64,000 bases of DNA from Pedobacter planticolens (GTDB lineage: Bacteria > Bacteroidota > Bacteroidia > Sphingobacteriales > Sphingobacteriaceae), in NCBI RefSeq assembly GCF_014172375.1, contig NZ_WNXD01000002.1:496001-560000 (forward strand), given 5' to 3'. Under the pieces are notes generated by a model. It worked only from the letters and a program-made list of their open reading frames with translations. It had not been told where the DNA came from and did no database searches. Below, piece by piece: positions 16,450 to 26,062 of this stretch. Numbering within the stretch: position 1 is the first letter of the stretch; every line of letters starts with the position of its first letter. Both the position numbers and the translations under genes were made by a program.

Positions 16450-16947
16450 ATTAAAACTGATTAGTATTTCGTTCTTCTCTACTTTATCGCCTTGCTTAAT
16501 TTCTATTTTCTTAATCACACCATCCGTTGGCGATTTAATCATATTTTCCATTTTCATCGCTTCTAGCACTAAAAGATTATCTCCTTTTTTTACCTCAGCT
16601 CCTTCTTCTGCAAGAACACTTAATACCAACCCAGGCATTGGTGCCTTAATTTGCTGTATTTTATTTATTGCTAAATTATCCATACCCAACAGTTTTAATA
16701 ATTGATCAAATTGATCTTTTATGGTTAATGTATAGGTGTTATTATTTACTTTGATAATAGCTGTTTTTTCTTCCTTATTCAGCTCTATAACTTCTATGTT
16801 ATAAGATTTATTTTTAAACAGGACATGGGTACTATTTGCATTTAAAGCAAGCCTATCTAACTCTACAACTTCGTTATTAACTTTTAGCTGTTTATGATCA
16901 GCTGTTATATCAAAGTTATATTTATCGTTTACTTTTATTTGATACAT
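16447..16947 (-). CDS. Biotin carboxyl carrier protein subunit
   Basis: The 166-residue protein ends in a biotinyl/lipoyl domain: IQQIKAPMPGLVLSV, then the biotinylation motif EAMKMENMI with the modified Lys, then GVIKKIEIKQGDKVEKNEILI. The N-terminal 90 residues are a beta-rich region as in BCCP-like subunits of acyl-CoA carboxylases. No biotin carboxylase or carboxyltransferase gene is adjacent, so acetyl-CoA versus propionyl- or other acyl-CoA carboxylase cannot be decided. It lies 2 nt after the DUF4159 gene and appears to be in the same transcript. Confidence 0.88.
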   Translation of the reverse strand: MYQIKVNDKYNFDITADHKQLKVNNEVVELDRLALNANSTHVLFKNKSYNIEVIELNKEEKTAIIKVNNNTYTLTIKDQFDQLLKLLGMDNLAINKIQQIKAPMPGLVLSVLAEEGAEVKKGDNLLVLEAMKMENMIKSPTDGVIKKIEIKQGDKVEKNEILISFN

Positions 16948-16949
16948 TC

Positions 16950-17645
16950 TTATTGTGTTAAAGCATACTGAACTAAATTAGCACCCATTTTAAGTGCTTT
17001 ATTACGGCTTTCTTGCGTGTCTGTCGGATATGTTCCAAAGTCTTCCCAACCGTTGCCTAAATCGCACTCGTACGTATAATAGCAAACCACTCGGCCTTGC
17101 CAAATTAGCGCAAAACCTTGGGCTCTTTTACCATCATGCTCATGTATTTTTGGTAAACCTGCCGGGAATTTAAATTTCTGATTGTATATTTTGTGATTTG
17201 CTGGTAATTCCACAAAACTAAGTTCTGGAAATACTTTTTTCATTTCAGGTCTGATAAATTTGTCTAGTCCATAATTATCATCGATATGCAAAAATCCACC
17301 GCCAATTAAATACTTTCTCAAATTAGCAGCTTCTTGTGCGCTAAAAATCACATTTCCATGCCCAGTCATGTACACAAAAGGGTAATTATACAACTCAGCA
17401 CTTCCCACTTCTACAATCCCTTCATCCGGAGAAAAATTAGTAGCTAAATTCTTATTACAAAAATCGATGAGATTGGGTAAAGCTGTTCTATTTCCATACC
17501 AATCTCCGCCACCATTATATTTTAACTTGCCCATTTTGTACGTAGGAATAGTAAAACTAGTGAGAAAGCTAAAAGCTAAAAGCCCAAAGATTAAAGCGAG
17601 CTGCTGTAGCTTACTAGTTTTAAAATTGTAAATCGTAAATCTCAA
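16950..17645 (-). CDS. DUF4159 domain protein (exported)
   Basis: The mature part reads GKLKYNGGGDWYGNRTALPNL and continues with VEVGSAELYNYPFVYMTGHGN, the DUF4159 pattern, ending near NLVQYALTQ. A hydrophobic leader (LALIFGLLAFSFLTSF) precedes it, so it is probably exported. No ATG lies before the leader. Possible TTG starts are at 17684, 17657 and 17645; I use 17645, which avoids overlap with rsmE and gives a short basic N-region. The upstream codons coincide with a TAAATC-type repeat (17628-17655). Function is unknown; related proteins often neighbour membrane-anchored MoxR/vWA clusters. Confidence 0.75.
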   Translation of the reverse strand: MRFTIYNFKTSKLQQLALIFGLLAFSFLTSFTIPTYKMGKLKYNGGGDWYGNRTALPNLIDFCNKNLATNFSPDEGIVEVGSAELYNYPFVYMTGHGNVIFSAQEAANLRKYLIGGGFLHIDDNYGLDKFIRPEMKKVFPELSFVELPANHKIYNQKFKFPAGLPKIHEHDGKRAQGFALIWQGRVVCYYTYECDLGNGWEDFGTYPTDTQESRNKALKMGANLVQYALTQ

Positions 17646-17655
17646 ATCGTAAATC
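17628..17655. repeat. Short TAAATCG-type direct repeat across the DUF4159 start
   Basis: GTAAATC occurs at 17628-17634 and again, with a CGTAAATC core, at 17634-17641 and 17648-17655. This simple A/T-rich repeat sits where the DUF4159 start should be and overlaps the possible TTG start codons. Confidence 0.5.
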
Positions 17656-17658
17656 AAA

Positions 17659-18360
17659 TTATCTATTGATATAATTAACCTCAAAACAAGCAGCTAAGGC
17701 GGCGGTTTCCGTTCTTAGTCGGGTATTACCTAAAGTTACTGCTTTATAGCCGTTTTGCAAAGCGATTTCAACCTCTGTTGGGCTAAAATCTCCTTCTGGA
17801 CCAATTAAAATTAAATACGATTGATGTGATTTGGTAAGTTGATTAATAAATGGTTTCTCTCCTTCTATACAATGTGCAATAAATTTTTCTCCATTGGAGT
17901 TTTGCTTCATCAGCTCTGCAAAAGAAATAGTTGGATTTAATTTAGGATGATAAGCCGTCAATGATTGTTTAACTGCCGAAGTAATTACTTTTTCTAATCG
18001 TTCCTCTTTTACAATTTTACGCTCAGAGCGATCACAAATGATCGGTGTTATTTCATCTATTCCAATTTCTGTAGCCTTTTCTAAAAACCACTCTAATCGA
18101 TCTATGTTTTTTGTTGGCGCAATGGCGATGTGCAAATAATGATTACGCTTACCAAATTCGCTTTGTTTATTGGTTATTTTTAGCTGAACATTTTTTTTGC
18201 TAATTGCACTTATTTCGGCTTCATACAAACCGCCTTTTCCATCAATCAATTGAATGATGTCGCCAATAGTTAAACGAAGTACTTTACTGCAATGCCTACT
18301 TTCTTCTTCGTTTAATGTGTATTGATTTGAAGTAATATCGGGTGTGTAAAAAACATGCAT
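17659..18360 (-). CDS. rsmE: 16S rRNA (uracil-1498-N3)-methyltransferase
   Basis: The 233-residue protein fits RsmE. It has an N-terminal PUA-like domain (HVFYTPD to about residue 70, with HCSKVLRLTIGD) and a SPOUT trefoil-knot methyltransferase domain. The domain shows EKATEIGIDEITPI, the ERSERK-like CDRSERK and the knot signature LIGPEGDFSPTE followed by LGNTRLRTETAA. It methylates 16S rRNA in the 30S subunit. It lies 12 nt downstream of the CNNM/CBS gene within a minus-strand run of unrelated housekeeping genes. Confidence 0.95.
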   Translation of the reverse strand: MHVFYTPDITSNQYTLNEEESRHCSKVLRLTIGDIIQLIDGKGGLYEAEISAISKKNVQLKITNKQSEFGKRNHYLHIAIAPTKNIDRLEWFLEKATEIGIDEITPIICDRSERKIVKEERLEKVITSAVKQSLTAYHPKLNPTISFAELMKQNSNGEKFIAHCIEGEKPFINQLTKSHQSYLILIGPEGDFSPTEVEIALQNGYKAVTLGNTRLRTETAALAACFEVNYINR

Positions 18361-18372
18361 TAGCTAAAAGTT

Positions 18373-19698
18373 TTAATGCGTATCTACCATGTCGCTTTTA
18401 CTAATTACAAGTTCAAGTTTTATGGTTTCAATATTTTGTTCTGTTTTCTTTAAAATAGTAAATAAGTAACCGTAACATTCTTCACTATCGCCAACTTCTG
18501 GAATTTTACCAAACGCATGAGAAACCAATCCGCCTACTGTATCAAAATCTTCATCTTCTGGTAAATCATGTGGTAAATGCTCATTCACATCATAAACGGT
18601 AGCGTAAGCATTAATGACAAATTCAGTATCAGAAATTTTCTCTACTGTTGGTTTTTCCTCATCATATTCATCCTGAATTTCTCCAACAATTTCCTCAACG
18701 ATATCCTCTAAAGTAACCATACCAGCGGTACCTCCAAACTCATCAATTACAATGGCAATTTGAATGCGTTTTTGTTGTAACTCGCTTAGTAAATCGTTAA
18801 TTTTTTTTGTTTCTGGAACGAAATATGGCTTTCTAATAATATCGGCCAATGCCCATTCTTTATTACCCGCTAAAAGTGGCAACACATCTTTGGCGTGTAC
18901 AATACCGATAATTTTATCAATAATATCATCGTAAACTGGCATACGCGAATAGCCTTCTCCAATAATAATTTGTACAACTTCGTCTTTAGGCGTGCTTAAT
19001 TCGATACCTGATATTTTTGTTCGAGGCACCATGATATTTTTTACAACACGTTCATTAAAATCGAATACATTTTTAATTAATTCGTGCTCATTTGTATCTA
19101 ATGCACCGCTTTCTTTTCCTTGATCTAATAAATAATATAATTCTTCAGTACTGTGAACAGCTTCATGTCCGCCAATACTAGAAATGCCAAATAATTTAAG
19201 AATTAAGGATGCAAGACCATTTAACAACCAAATAAAAGGTCTAAATACCCAATAAAAGCCTTGCAATGGAATCGACACAAATAATGTTGTGGCTACTGGC
19301 TTTTGTATCGCTATTGATTTTGGCGCTAATTCACCAAACACAATATGCATAACGGTAATAAAAGAAAAAGCAATAATCGGTGATGCTGTACCTGAAAAAG
19401 ATGTAATGATAGCTTCGCTATAGTTCATTTTTCTCATTACGCCGTCAATAATATGATGCATAACGCCCTCACCAACCCAACCTAAGCCAAGTGAGGCTAA
19501 AGTAATACCCAATTGTGTTGCAGCCAAATAGCCATCTAAATGCTGAGTAATATACTTTGCAATATTCGCAACCCTACTACCCGATTTAGCTTTGATTTCT
19601 ATTTGCGAAGCCCTAACTTTTACAATTGCAAACTCTGCTGCAACGAAAAATCCGTTGAGGGCTACTAAAAAGAAGGTCAAAAATATTTGAAATCCCAT
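18373..19698 (-). CDS. CNNM/CorC-type hemolysin-family membrane protein with CBS pair
   Basis: The 441-residue protein has an N-terminal DUF21/CNNM transmembrane domain with several helices and the GYLAATQLGITLASLGLGW signature (residues 1 to about 190). A CBS pair follows (MVPRTKISGIE through VIDEFGGTAGMVTLEDIVEEIVGEI), then a C-terminal CorC/HlyC domain with DFDTVGGLVSHAFGKIP. Family members are inner-membrane Mg/Co efflux or homeostasis proteins, although old names call them hemolysins. Its start abuts the pyrophosphatase stop. GldE is a gliding-associated relative, but its usual neighbours are not here. Confidence 0.9.
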   Translation of the reverse strand: MGFQIFLTFFLVALNGFFVAAEFAIVKVRASQIEIKAKSGSRVANIAKYITQHLDGYLAATQLGITLASLGLGWVGEGVMHHIIDGVMRKMNYSEAIITSFSGTASPIIAFSFITVMHIVFGELAPKSIAIQKPVATTLFVSIPLQGFYWVFRPFIWLLNGLASLILKLFGISSIGGHEAVHSTEELYYLLDQGKESGALDTNEHELIKNVFDFNERVVKNIMVPRTKISGIELSTPKDEVVQIIIGEGYSRMPVYDDIIDKIIGIVHAKDVLPLLAGNKEWALADIIRKPYFVPETKKINDLLSELQQKRIQIAIVIDEFGGTAGMVTLEDIVEEIVGEIQDEYDEEKPTVEKISDTEFVINAYATVYDVNEHLPHDLPEDEDFDTVGGLVSHAFGKIPEVGDSEECYGYLFTILKKTEQNIETIKLELVISKSDMVDTH

Positions 19699-20249
19699 TA
19701 AGAATTATTTCTAAATTTCTTGTCGTAAAGCTCAATGCTTTCTTGTATCACTTTGTGCGCATAACGTACACCAAGTAAGTGTTCAATAGTTACTTTTTTC
19801 TCTTCTAACGCTTTGTAATCCTGAAAGAATTTTACAATTTCTTTCATCGTATGCGGTGGCAATTCGTGTAAATCGTTAATGTAATTTACCGACATATCGT
19901 TTTTTGCTACCGCGATAATTTTATCATCCTGTTCGCCATTATCCACCATGTGCATTACGCCGATTACTTTAGCTTCAATAATGGTCATCGGATAAACGTC
20001 AACTGAACATAATACTAAAATATCCAATGGATCATTATCATCACAATACGTTTGTGGGATAAAACCATAATTTGCTGGGTACATTACAGATGAAAAAAGA
20101 ACCCTATCCAATTTAATTAGGTTAGATTCTTTATCTATTTCATACTTTGCTTTTGAACCTTTCGGGATTTCGATAATTGCATTTACAGTTACTGGTAAGT
20201 TCTCTCCAGGAGAAACATTATGCCAAGGATGGTGTCCGTCTTTACTCAT
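19698..20249 (-). CDS. ppa: Inorganic pyrophosphatase, family I
   Basis: The 183-residue enzyme hydrolyses pyrophosphate to phosphate. It has the family I core: [13 protein letters not shown] at about 27-39, [21 protein letters not shown] with the metal-binding DxDPxD aspartates, and [21 protein letters not shown]. Length is typical of bacterial soluble PPases (about 175-185). The gene overlaps the DedA gene by 4 nt and the CNNM gene by 1 nt, so all three are probably translated from one message. Confidence 0.96.
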   Translation of the reverse strand: MSKDGHHPWHNVSPGENLPVTVNAIIEIPKGSKAKYEIDKESNLIKLDRVLFSSVMYPANYGFIPQTYCDDNDPLDILVLCSVDVYPMTIIEAKVIGVMHMVDNGEQDDKIIAVAKNDMSVNYINDLHELPPHTMKEIVKFFQDYKALEEKKVTIEHLLGVRYAHKVIQESIELYDKKFRNNS

Positions 20250-20914
20250 TTTTCTTCTTCAATCTCTGTTTCATCTTCATCGTCACCTTTATTTACCTGT
20301 TTTTTCACAAATGTGATAACCAATGGTATGGTGGTAATTACAATGAAACCTATTATTATATAAACCAAATATTCTTCAATTTGTTGGGCAAATCTTCTGC
20401 CTAAAAAATATCCTAACAAAGTTAAGGATGCTATCCATAATATTGCACCTACAATGTTATAAAATGCAAACTTTTTAATGTCTAATTTTACTACTCCTGC
20501 AAAAATAGGAGCAAAAGTTCGTACAATTGGTACAAATCTGCCCATTATTAAGGCAAAGGCGCCCTGTTTTCTGTAATATCGCTCTGCTGCTAAAAGATAT
20601 CTTTTCTTAAAAAAGATGCTATCTTTTCTTTTGTACAATAAGGGACCTGTTTTTCTTCCGAACCAATATCCAGTAAAATTTCCTGAAATAGCGGCAATAC
20701 ATAAGCCCACTATGAGGACAGAAATATTTACATCCAACCTACCAGTGGCGACAAACATGCCTGCTAAAAACAAAAGGTAATCACCTGGTAAAAAGAAACC
20801 GAAGAATAAACCGGTTTCAGCAAAAATTACAAACAAAACAACATAGAAACCACCCTCTTTAAGTAATTTTTCGGGATCAATAAAATGCTGTAGTGAATTC
20901 CAGAATTCTTGCAT
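20246..20914 (-). CDS. DedA family membrane protein
   Basis: The 222-residue integral membrane protein shows the DedA/SNARE-associated layout. These include [22 protein letters not shown] near residue 30, the GYWFGRKTG motif, and [17 protein letters not shown] with the conserved Arg residues near 130. Final helices and an acidic [13 protein letters not shown]-terminus follow. DedA proteins act in membrane homeostasis, and some are undecaprenyl-phosphate or phospholipid flippases. It is the first gene of the short DedA-ppa-CNNM-rsmE run. Confidence 0.92.
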   Translation of the reverse strand: MQEFWNSLQHFIDPEKLLKEGGFYVVLFVIFAETGLFFGFFLPGDYLLFLAGMFVATGRLDVNISVLIVGLCIAAISGNFTGYWFGRKTGPLLYKRKDSIFFKKRYLLAAERYYRKQGAFALIMGRFVPIVRTFAPIFAGVVKLDIKKFAFYNIVGAILWIASLTLLGYFLGRRFAQQIEEYLVYIIIGFIVITTIPLVITFVKKQVNKGDDEDETEIEEEK

Positions 20915-20960
20915 AGTTGAATTATTCGTAAAACTACAAATAATAATCTATATCATTAGG

Positions 20961-22334
20961 CTATATCAAATTTAAAATAAGAGATGGATAAACCCCTAAA
21001 AATAAGGTAACTATTACCGATAAAACCAATACTATTTTGTACTGCAATGGAGTATCTAAAACGACATCTGAACCTTCTTTAAACCACATTGCTATGATTA
21101 CTTTAAAATAATAATAAAAGCCTATCAATGCGTTTACAATAGCAATAACTACTAAAACGGTTTGATAATTCTCCATCACATTTAAAAACATAACATACTT
21201 ACCAATAAAGCCAGCAGTTAATGGAATACCTGCTAACGAAAGCATTGCAATGGTTAATGCAAAAGCTGTGAACGGATTTCTTTTACCTAATCCATTAAAG
21301 CTGTCGAAGTTATCATTACCTGTTTTTTGTTTAACTAAAATTAAAATTGCAAAGGCTATGATAGTTGCAAATGTATAAGCAGCAGCATAAACTAAAACAT
21401 TACTTGCAGAATTTGCAGTTAGCACGATTAAAGAAAACAACATGTAACCTGCATGTGATACACTCGAATACGTCAGCATGCGTTTGAAGTTCTTTTGGTA
21501 AAGCGCAGTGATATTTCCTATACACAAAGTGATGATCGTAATTACCATTAATGCTGGCATCCAAAAATCATGTAACGGTTCGAAAGCTCCAGCAAATAAC
21601 CTTAAAAACGCAGCAAAACCAGCCGTTTTAACAACCGTCGACATAAATGTTGTAATTAAGGATGGAGAGCCTTCGTATACATCTGGAACCCAGAAATGGA
21701 ACGGTGCTGCACCAACTTTAAAACATAAACCGATCATCATTAAAATAACACCAGGATAAAATAATGGCGAAACTGATTTTACATTATTAACTAAATAATT
21801 CTGAATAACTGTGATATCAAACGAACCTGTCGCACCGTAAATTAAGGTAATACCAAATAATAAAAATCCAGTAGAAAAAGCACCCATTAAAAAGTATTTT
21901 AATGATGCTTCATTTGATGCAAAATTCAGTTTTCGTATTCCTGCTAGGATATATAAACTCACCGACATGATTTCTAAGCCAATAAACAGCATCGACATAT
22001 TCTGATACGAAACCATGATAATCATTCCCGATAGGGCAAACAAAATCAAAGTAAAATACTCTGCAATGTTATCACTTCCTTCGGCGAAATAATTTTGGGT
22101 TAATAGAAATATAAAGAAAGTACCTATAATTGCTATAGCTGAAAATGCTAAGGCGAAATTATCCATTCGCATCATACCATAATACGTAGTTGGATTATTC
22201 CATGAGCAAGCCACGAAACCTAATGCAACTAATAAACCAATTAAAGTTAAGGGCAGCAAGGCTTTTTTTGCCTTAAACAAACCTGCATAAAGTACTATTA
22301 AAGCCGTAGCGGCGATGGTTATAATAATGTTCAT
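20961..22334 (-). CDS. nuoN: NADH-quinone oxidoreductase subunit N
   Basis: The 457-residue antiporter-like membrane subunit is the last gene of the nuo operon. It is fully hydrophobic with about 14 helices. A conserved Lys lies in the KVGAAPFHFWVPDVYEGSP segment (about residue 205 on), and a later Lys in KRMLTYSSVSHAGYM. It forms part of the proton-pumping arm of complex I. Separated from nuoM by 2 nt. Length is slightly short compared with E. coli NuoN (485) but normal for Bacteroidota. Confidence 0.96.
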   Translation of the reverse strand: MNIIITIAATALIVLYAGLFKAKKALLPLTLIGLLVALGFVACSWNNPTTYYGMMRMDNFALAFSAIAIIGTFFIFLLTQNYFAEGSDNIAEYFTLILFALSGMIIMVSYQNMSMLFIGLEIMSVSLYILAGIRKLNFASNEASLKYFLMGAFSTGFLLFGITLIYGATGSFDITVIQNYLVNNVKSVSPLFYPGVILMMIGLCFKVGAAPFHFWVPDVYEGSPSLITTFMSTVVKTAGFAAFLRLFAGAFEPLHDFWMPALMVITIITLCIGNITALYQKNFKRMLTYSSVSHAGYMLFSLIVLTANSASNVLVYAAAYTFATIIAFAILILVKQKTGNDNFDSFNGLGKRNPFTAFALTIAMLSLAGIPLTAGFIGKYVMFLNVMENYQTVLVVIAIVNALIGFYYYFKVIIAMWFKEGSDVVLDTPLQYKIVLVLSVIVTLFLGVYPSLILNLI

Positions 22335-22336
22335 GT

Positions 22337-23800
22337 TTAGTTTACCCCTGTTAATTTTTGATTTACTTGTTCTAATAAATGTTGTACCGAAGCTTCAGAT
22401 AAATGCAAAATTGGCTTAGGATAAACTCCAATTACAATTATCAATACACAAATTGTATATAATACCACTTTTTCTGTTCCTTTAATATCAGTAAAACTGA
22501 TGGTTAATGCATTGGTTTCGCCTAGCATTACTTTTTGATACATTCTCAGCATATAAACTGCACCAAAAATGATAGTCAACCCAGCGATTAAACCTAACCA
22601 TGCATTATAACTGTACACGCTAAATAGCAATAAAAACTCACCAATAAACCCGTTAGTTCCTGGTAAGGCAACTGTTCCTAAAACAATAATTAAGAAAGTG
22701 ATGGCTAGTTTCGGAGCAACTTTCGCTAATCCACCTAATTCTTCAATTTTATTTGTTTTAAGGCGAGATGAAATAATATCCAACACGAAAAATAAACCGA
22801 TAACGTTAATACCATGACTTAACATTTGTACCATTACACCTTGCATACCTTGAGTGCTTAATGTAAAAATACCTGCCGCAATCAATCCAACGTGAGCAAT
22901 AGAAGAATAAGCGACTAAACGCTTCGCATCTTTTTGTGTAAATGCAATTAGCGATGCGTAAACAATTCCAATAACTGAAAGGATCATTGCCACGCAAACC
23001 CAATCGTTAACACCTTGCGGTACAATTGGCAATAACCATCTAATTACACCATAAATACCCATCTTCAACATAATACCTGATAATAACATCGTTCCTGGAG
23101 TAGGAGCTTCAGTATACATATCTGGTTGCCATGTATGGAAAGGGAACACTGGCATTTTAATCGCGAAAGCAATAAAGAACGCCCAAAATATCCAACCTTG
23201 TTGATATGAATCTAAGTTTAAAGCGTAAAATGCATTGATATCAAAGTTCTTTGCAGGATTTTGAAGATATAAATAAATGATACCTAATAACATGAAAAGC
23301 GAACCAGCAATCGTGTAAACAAAAAACTTCATGTTCACTTTGATACGATCTTTTCCGCCCCACATGGCGCAAATAAAATAAATTGGAATTAAAGCTGCTT
23401 CCCAACCGATGTAAAATAAAAATCCATCTAATGCAGTAAATACCAACAACAATCCACTTTGCATAAATAGAATAAGAGCATAAAAAGCATTGGCGTTTTT
23501 GTATTCGTGTTTAAAGCTAGAAAGGATGATTAGTGGCATTAAAACATTTGTCAAAATAACCGTAATCATGCTAATTCCATCAATACCTACATGAAAATTA
23601 ATTCCTAGTTGCTGTATCCAAGGATAGTTTACTGCAAATTGAGTAGTCGCATCCGGAGTAAATTTTGTTAATAAACCAATAGTTACGCAAAGCGATACCA
23701 GTGCAAAACCTAAAGCACTTATTTTGGCCGAACCGCCTTTAAGTAGTGAGGTGATGATTGCGCCAACAAGTGGTAAAAATATGAGTATTAATAGTTCCAT
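22337..23800 (-). CDS. nuoM: NADH-quinone oxidoreductase subunit M
   Basis: The 487-residue Mrp-antiporter-like subunit of complex I has the conserved Glu/Lys helices: IGWEAALIPIYFICAMWGG near 135, KMPVFPFHTWQPDMYTEAPTPG near 215, and KRLVAYSSIAHVGL near 295. It forms a proton channel in the membrane arm. It sits 19 nt after nuoL and 2 nt before nuoN, inside a continuous operon. Confidence 0.97.
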   Translation of the reverse strand: MELLILIFLPLVGAIITSLLKGGSAKISALGFALVSLCVTIGLLTKFTPDATTQFAVNYPWIQQLGINFHVGIDGISMITVILTNVLMPLIILSSFKHEYKNANAFYALILFMQSGLLLVFTALDGFLFYIGWEAALIPIYFICAMWGGKDRIKVNMKFFVYTIAGSLFMLLGIIYLYLQNPAKNFDINAFYALNLDSYQQGWIFWAFFIAFAIKMPVFPFHTWQPDMYTEAPTPGTMLLSGIMLKMGIYGVIRWLLPIVPQGVNDWVCVAMILSVIGIVYASLIAFTQKDAKRLVAYSSIAHVGLIAAGIFTLSTQGMQGVMVQMLSHGINVIGLFFVLDIISSRLKTNKIEELGGLAKVAPKLAITFLIIVLGTVALPGTNGFIGEFLLLFSVYSYNAWLGLIAGLTIIFGAVYMLRMYQKVMLGETNALTISFTDIKGTEKVVLYTICVLIIVIGVYPKPILHLSEASVQHLLEQVNQKLTGVN

Positions 23801-23819
23801 TTATATGTGTTGAACCGAA

Positions 23820-25721
23820 TTAAGCGATAGATAAATAAGTATACAATAACAAAGCGATGATACCGAATACCATCATAAATATATAAAAGCCAACATTACC
23901 AGATTGTAAAAGGCGTAAGCCTTTACTTCCTTCAGTTGCCGACCAGCCAAAGCCATTTACCAAACCATCAATTACTTTTTTATCGATAATGCGATAGAAA
24001 AATCTAGAAAATGCATCTAAAGGTTTTGTGATGATGGCATCATAAATCTCATCTAAATAGAATTTGTTGTATGATATTTTAGCTAAAATTGAACGTTTAC
24101 TTTCATCAGGAACTGGAACATGAGCATTTTTAACATATTTAGTGTATGCATAAAACAAGGCAATCAAAGCGGCTAAAACAGAAGCTCCCATTAACCCAAA
24201 TTCTGTGGCATGACTTAATTCCAATTCATGTTGAGCAATGCCCGCACCAGTTAACCAATGTGCTAACCATTCATTGCCACCAAAAACATGAGGAATATTT
24301 ATTACTCCACCAATTGCAGCCAAAATAGCCAACACAATTAATGGATAAGTCATAATTTTTGGCGATTCGTGAATTTTCTCTTCTGCGTGATGTGTTCCGC
24401 GATATTTCCCAGAGAAGGTTAAAAACATCATCCTGAACATATAAAAAGCAGTCAGAAATGCGGTGAATAACCCAATTGCCCAAAGCACTTTATTGTATTC
24501 GAATGCGTGAGCTAAAATTTCATCCTTAGAGAAAAAACCAGAGAACGGAGGTAAACCTGCAATTGCAATTGCACCAATCATCATAGTAGCAAACGTAATT
24601 TTCAACTTAGATTTTAATCCACCCATGTGGCGCATATCTTGTTCATGATGCATTGCATGAATTACAGAACCTGCTCCTAAGAATAACAATGCTTTAAAGA
24701 AAGCGTGAGTTAAAACGTGGAAGAATGAACCTGTATATGCACCAACGCCCAAACCTAAAAACATATATCCTAATTGAGATACAGTTGAATAAGCCAATAC
24801 TTTTTTAATATCTGTTTGTGTTAAGGCAATTATCGCAGCAATTAAAGCAGTCGCTGTTCCAATAATGGCAATAATCATTTGCGTAGTTGGCGCTAAATCG
24901 AATAACACACTCGAACGAGCAATCATATAAATACCTGCCGTTACCATTGTTGCAGCATGTATTAAGGCAGAAACTGGAGTCGGGCCAGCCATTGCATCTG
25001 GTAGCCAAGTAAATAAAGGTAACTGTGCGGATTTACCACAGGCTCCAATAAATAATAATATCGTAATTAAAGTAATTGTTCCAGCTCCTGGCATCATTGA
25101 GGCAGCCTGAGGAAATACTTTAGCAAACTCTACGCTACCGAAAGTATTAAAGATTAAGAAAACACCTAAAAGGAAACCTAAATCTCCAATTCTATTCATA
25201 ACAAATGCTTTTTTTGCTGCACTTGCGTAATTGCTATTGGTATACCAGAAACCGATTAACAGGTAAGAACATAAACCTACACCTTCCCAACCGATAAACA
25301 TGACGATGTAGTTTGAGCCTAAAACCAATATCAACATAAAGAAGATAAATAGGTTTAAATAGCTGAAGAATTTACCAAATCCAACATCATCATGCATGTA
25401 ACCAACCGAATACAAATGAATTAAAAAGCCAATTCCTGTTATAATTAATAACATAATTGCGCTTAATGGATCATATAAAAACGAAAGTGGAATATGTAAA
25501 TTCCCAGCGCTAATCCAATCGAAAAGTTCTACCGGAAATTGTTTTTGAACACTTGAATGTAGGTCAAAAAATAAAGCAACACTTAATGCAAAAGAAGCAA
25601 ATATTACACCGCTACCGATAAAACCAATTAGGCTTTTGCTAAAGGTATTTCTGCCAAGGCCATTAATTACAAAGCCTAAAAGCGGGAGTAAAGGGATTAA
25701 CCAAAGTAAACTATTTATCAT
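23820..25721 (-). CDS. nuoL: NADH-quinone oxidoreductase subunit L
   Basis: The 633-residue protein is the distal antiporter-like subunit of complex I and carries the long lateral helix typical of NuoL. Motifs: FIGWEGVGLCSYLLIGFW near 145, AQLPLFTWLPDAMAGPTPVSALIHAATMVTAG near 235, and TDIKKVLAYSTVSQLGYM. The C-terminal region (about 540-633) contains the amphipathic connecting helix and a last anchor. It follows nuoK by 11 nt. Confidence 0.97.
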   Translation of the reverse strand: MINSLLWLIPLLPLLGFVINGLGRNTFSKSLIGFIGSGVIFASFALSVALFFDLHSSVQKQFPVELFDWISAGNLHIPLSFLYDPLSAIMLLIITGIGFLIHLYSVGYMHDDVGFGKFFSYLNLFIFFMLILVLGSNYIVMFIGWEGVGLCSYLLIGFWYTNSNYASAAKKAFVMNRIGDLGFLLGVFLIFNTFGSVEFAKVFPQAASMMPGAGTITLITILLFIGACGKSAQLPLFTWLPDAMAGPTPVSALIHAATMVTAGIYMIARSSVLFDLAPTTQMIIAIIGTATALIAAIIALTQTDIKKVLAYSTVSQLGYMFLGLGVGAYTGSFFHVLTHAFFKALLFLGAGSVIHAMHHEQDMRHMGGLKSKLKITFATMMIGAIAIAGLPPFSGFFSKDEILAHAFEYNKVLWAIGLFTAFLTAFYMFRMMFLTFSGKYRGTHHAEEKIHESPKIMTYPLIVLAILAAIGGVINIPHVFGGNEWLAHWLTGAGIAQHELELSHATEFGLMGASVLAALIALFYAYTKYVKNAHVPVPDESKRSILAKISYNKFYLDEIYDAIITKPLDAFSRFFYRIIDKKVIDGLVNGFGWSATEGSKGLRLLQSGNVGFYIFMMVFGIIALLLYTYLSIA

Positions 25722-25732
25722 CTTCTATCTAA

Positions 25733-26062
25733 TTACCACTTAAGGCGATTTAATACATTAATATCTATCGACTGCGTATTTCTGTAAACCATTACAATAA
25801 TTGCTAGTCCTACGGCTACTTCGGCAGCTGCCAAAGCCATAATAAAAAATACAAAAACTTGTCCAGCTGGATCATTGTGATGAACCGAAAAAGCAGTTAG
25901 CAATAAGTTAACTGAATTTAACATTAACTCTACCGACATAAAAATAACAATAGCATTTCTACGTGTTAACACTCCCATTACCCCGATAGTGAAGATAATA
26001 GCACATAACCAGATGTAATGATTAAGTGGAACTGTTTGCATGCTTGAAGTTAAATTATCCAT
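25733..26062 (-). CDS. nuoK: NADH-quinone oxidoreductase subunit K
   Basis: The 109-residue, three-helix subunit of the complex I membrane arm has conserved glutamates in VELMLNSVNLLL and ALAAAEVAVGLAIIV, both part of the proton path. It overlaps nuoJ by 8 nt. A start at M1 (MDNLTSS) is used, but an internal Met at residue 8 would also leave a full-length NuoK. Confidence 0.96.
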   Translation of the reverse strand: MDNLTSSMQTVPLNHYIWLCAIIFTIGVMGVLTRRNAIVIFMSVELMLNSVNLLLTAFSVHHNDPAGQVFVFFIMALAAAEVAVGLAIIVMVYRNTQSIDINVLNRLKW

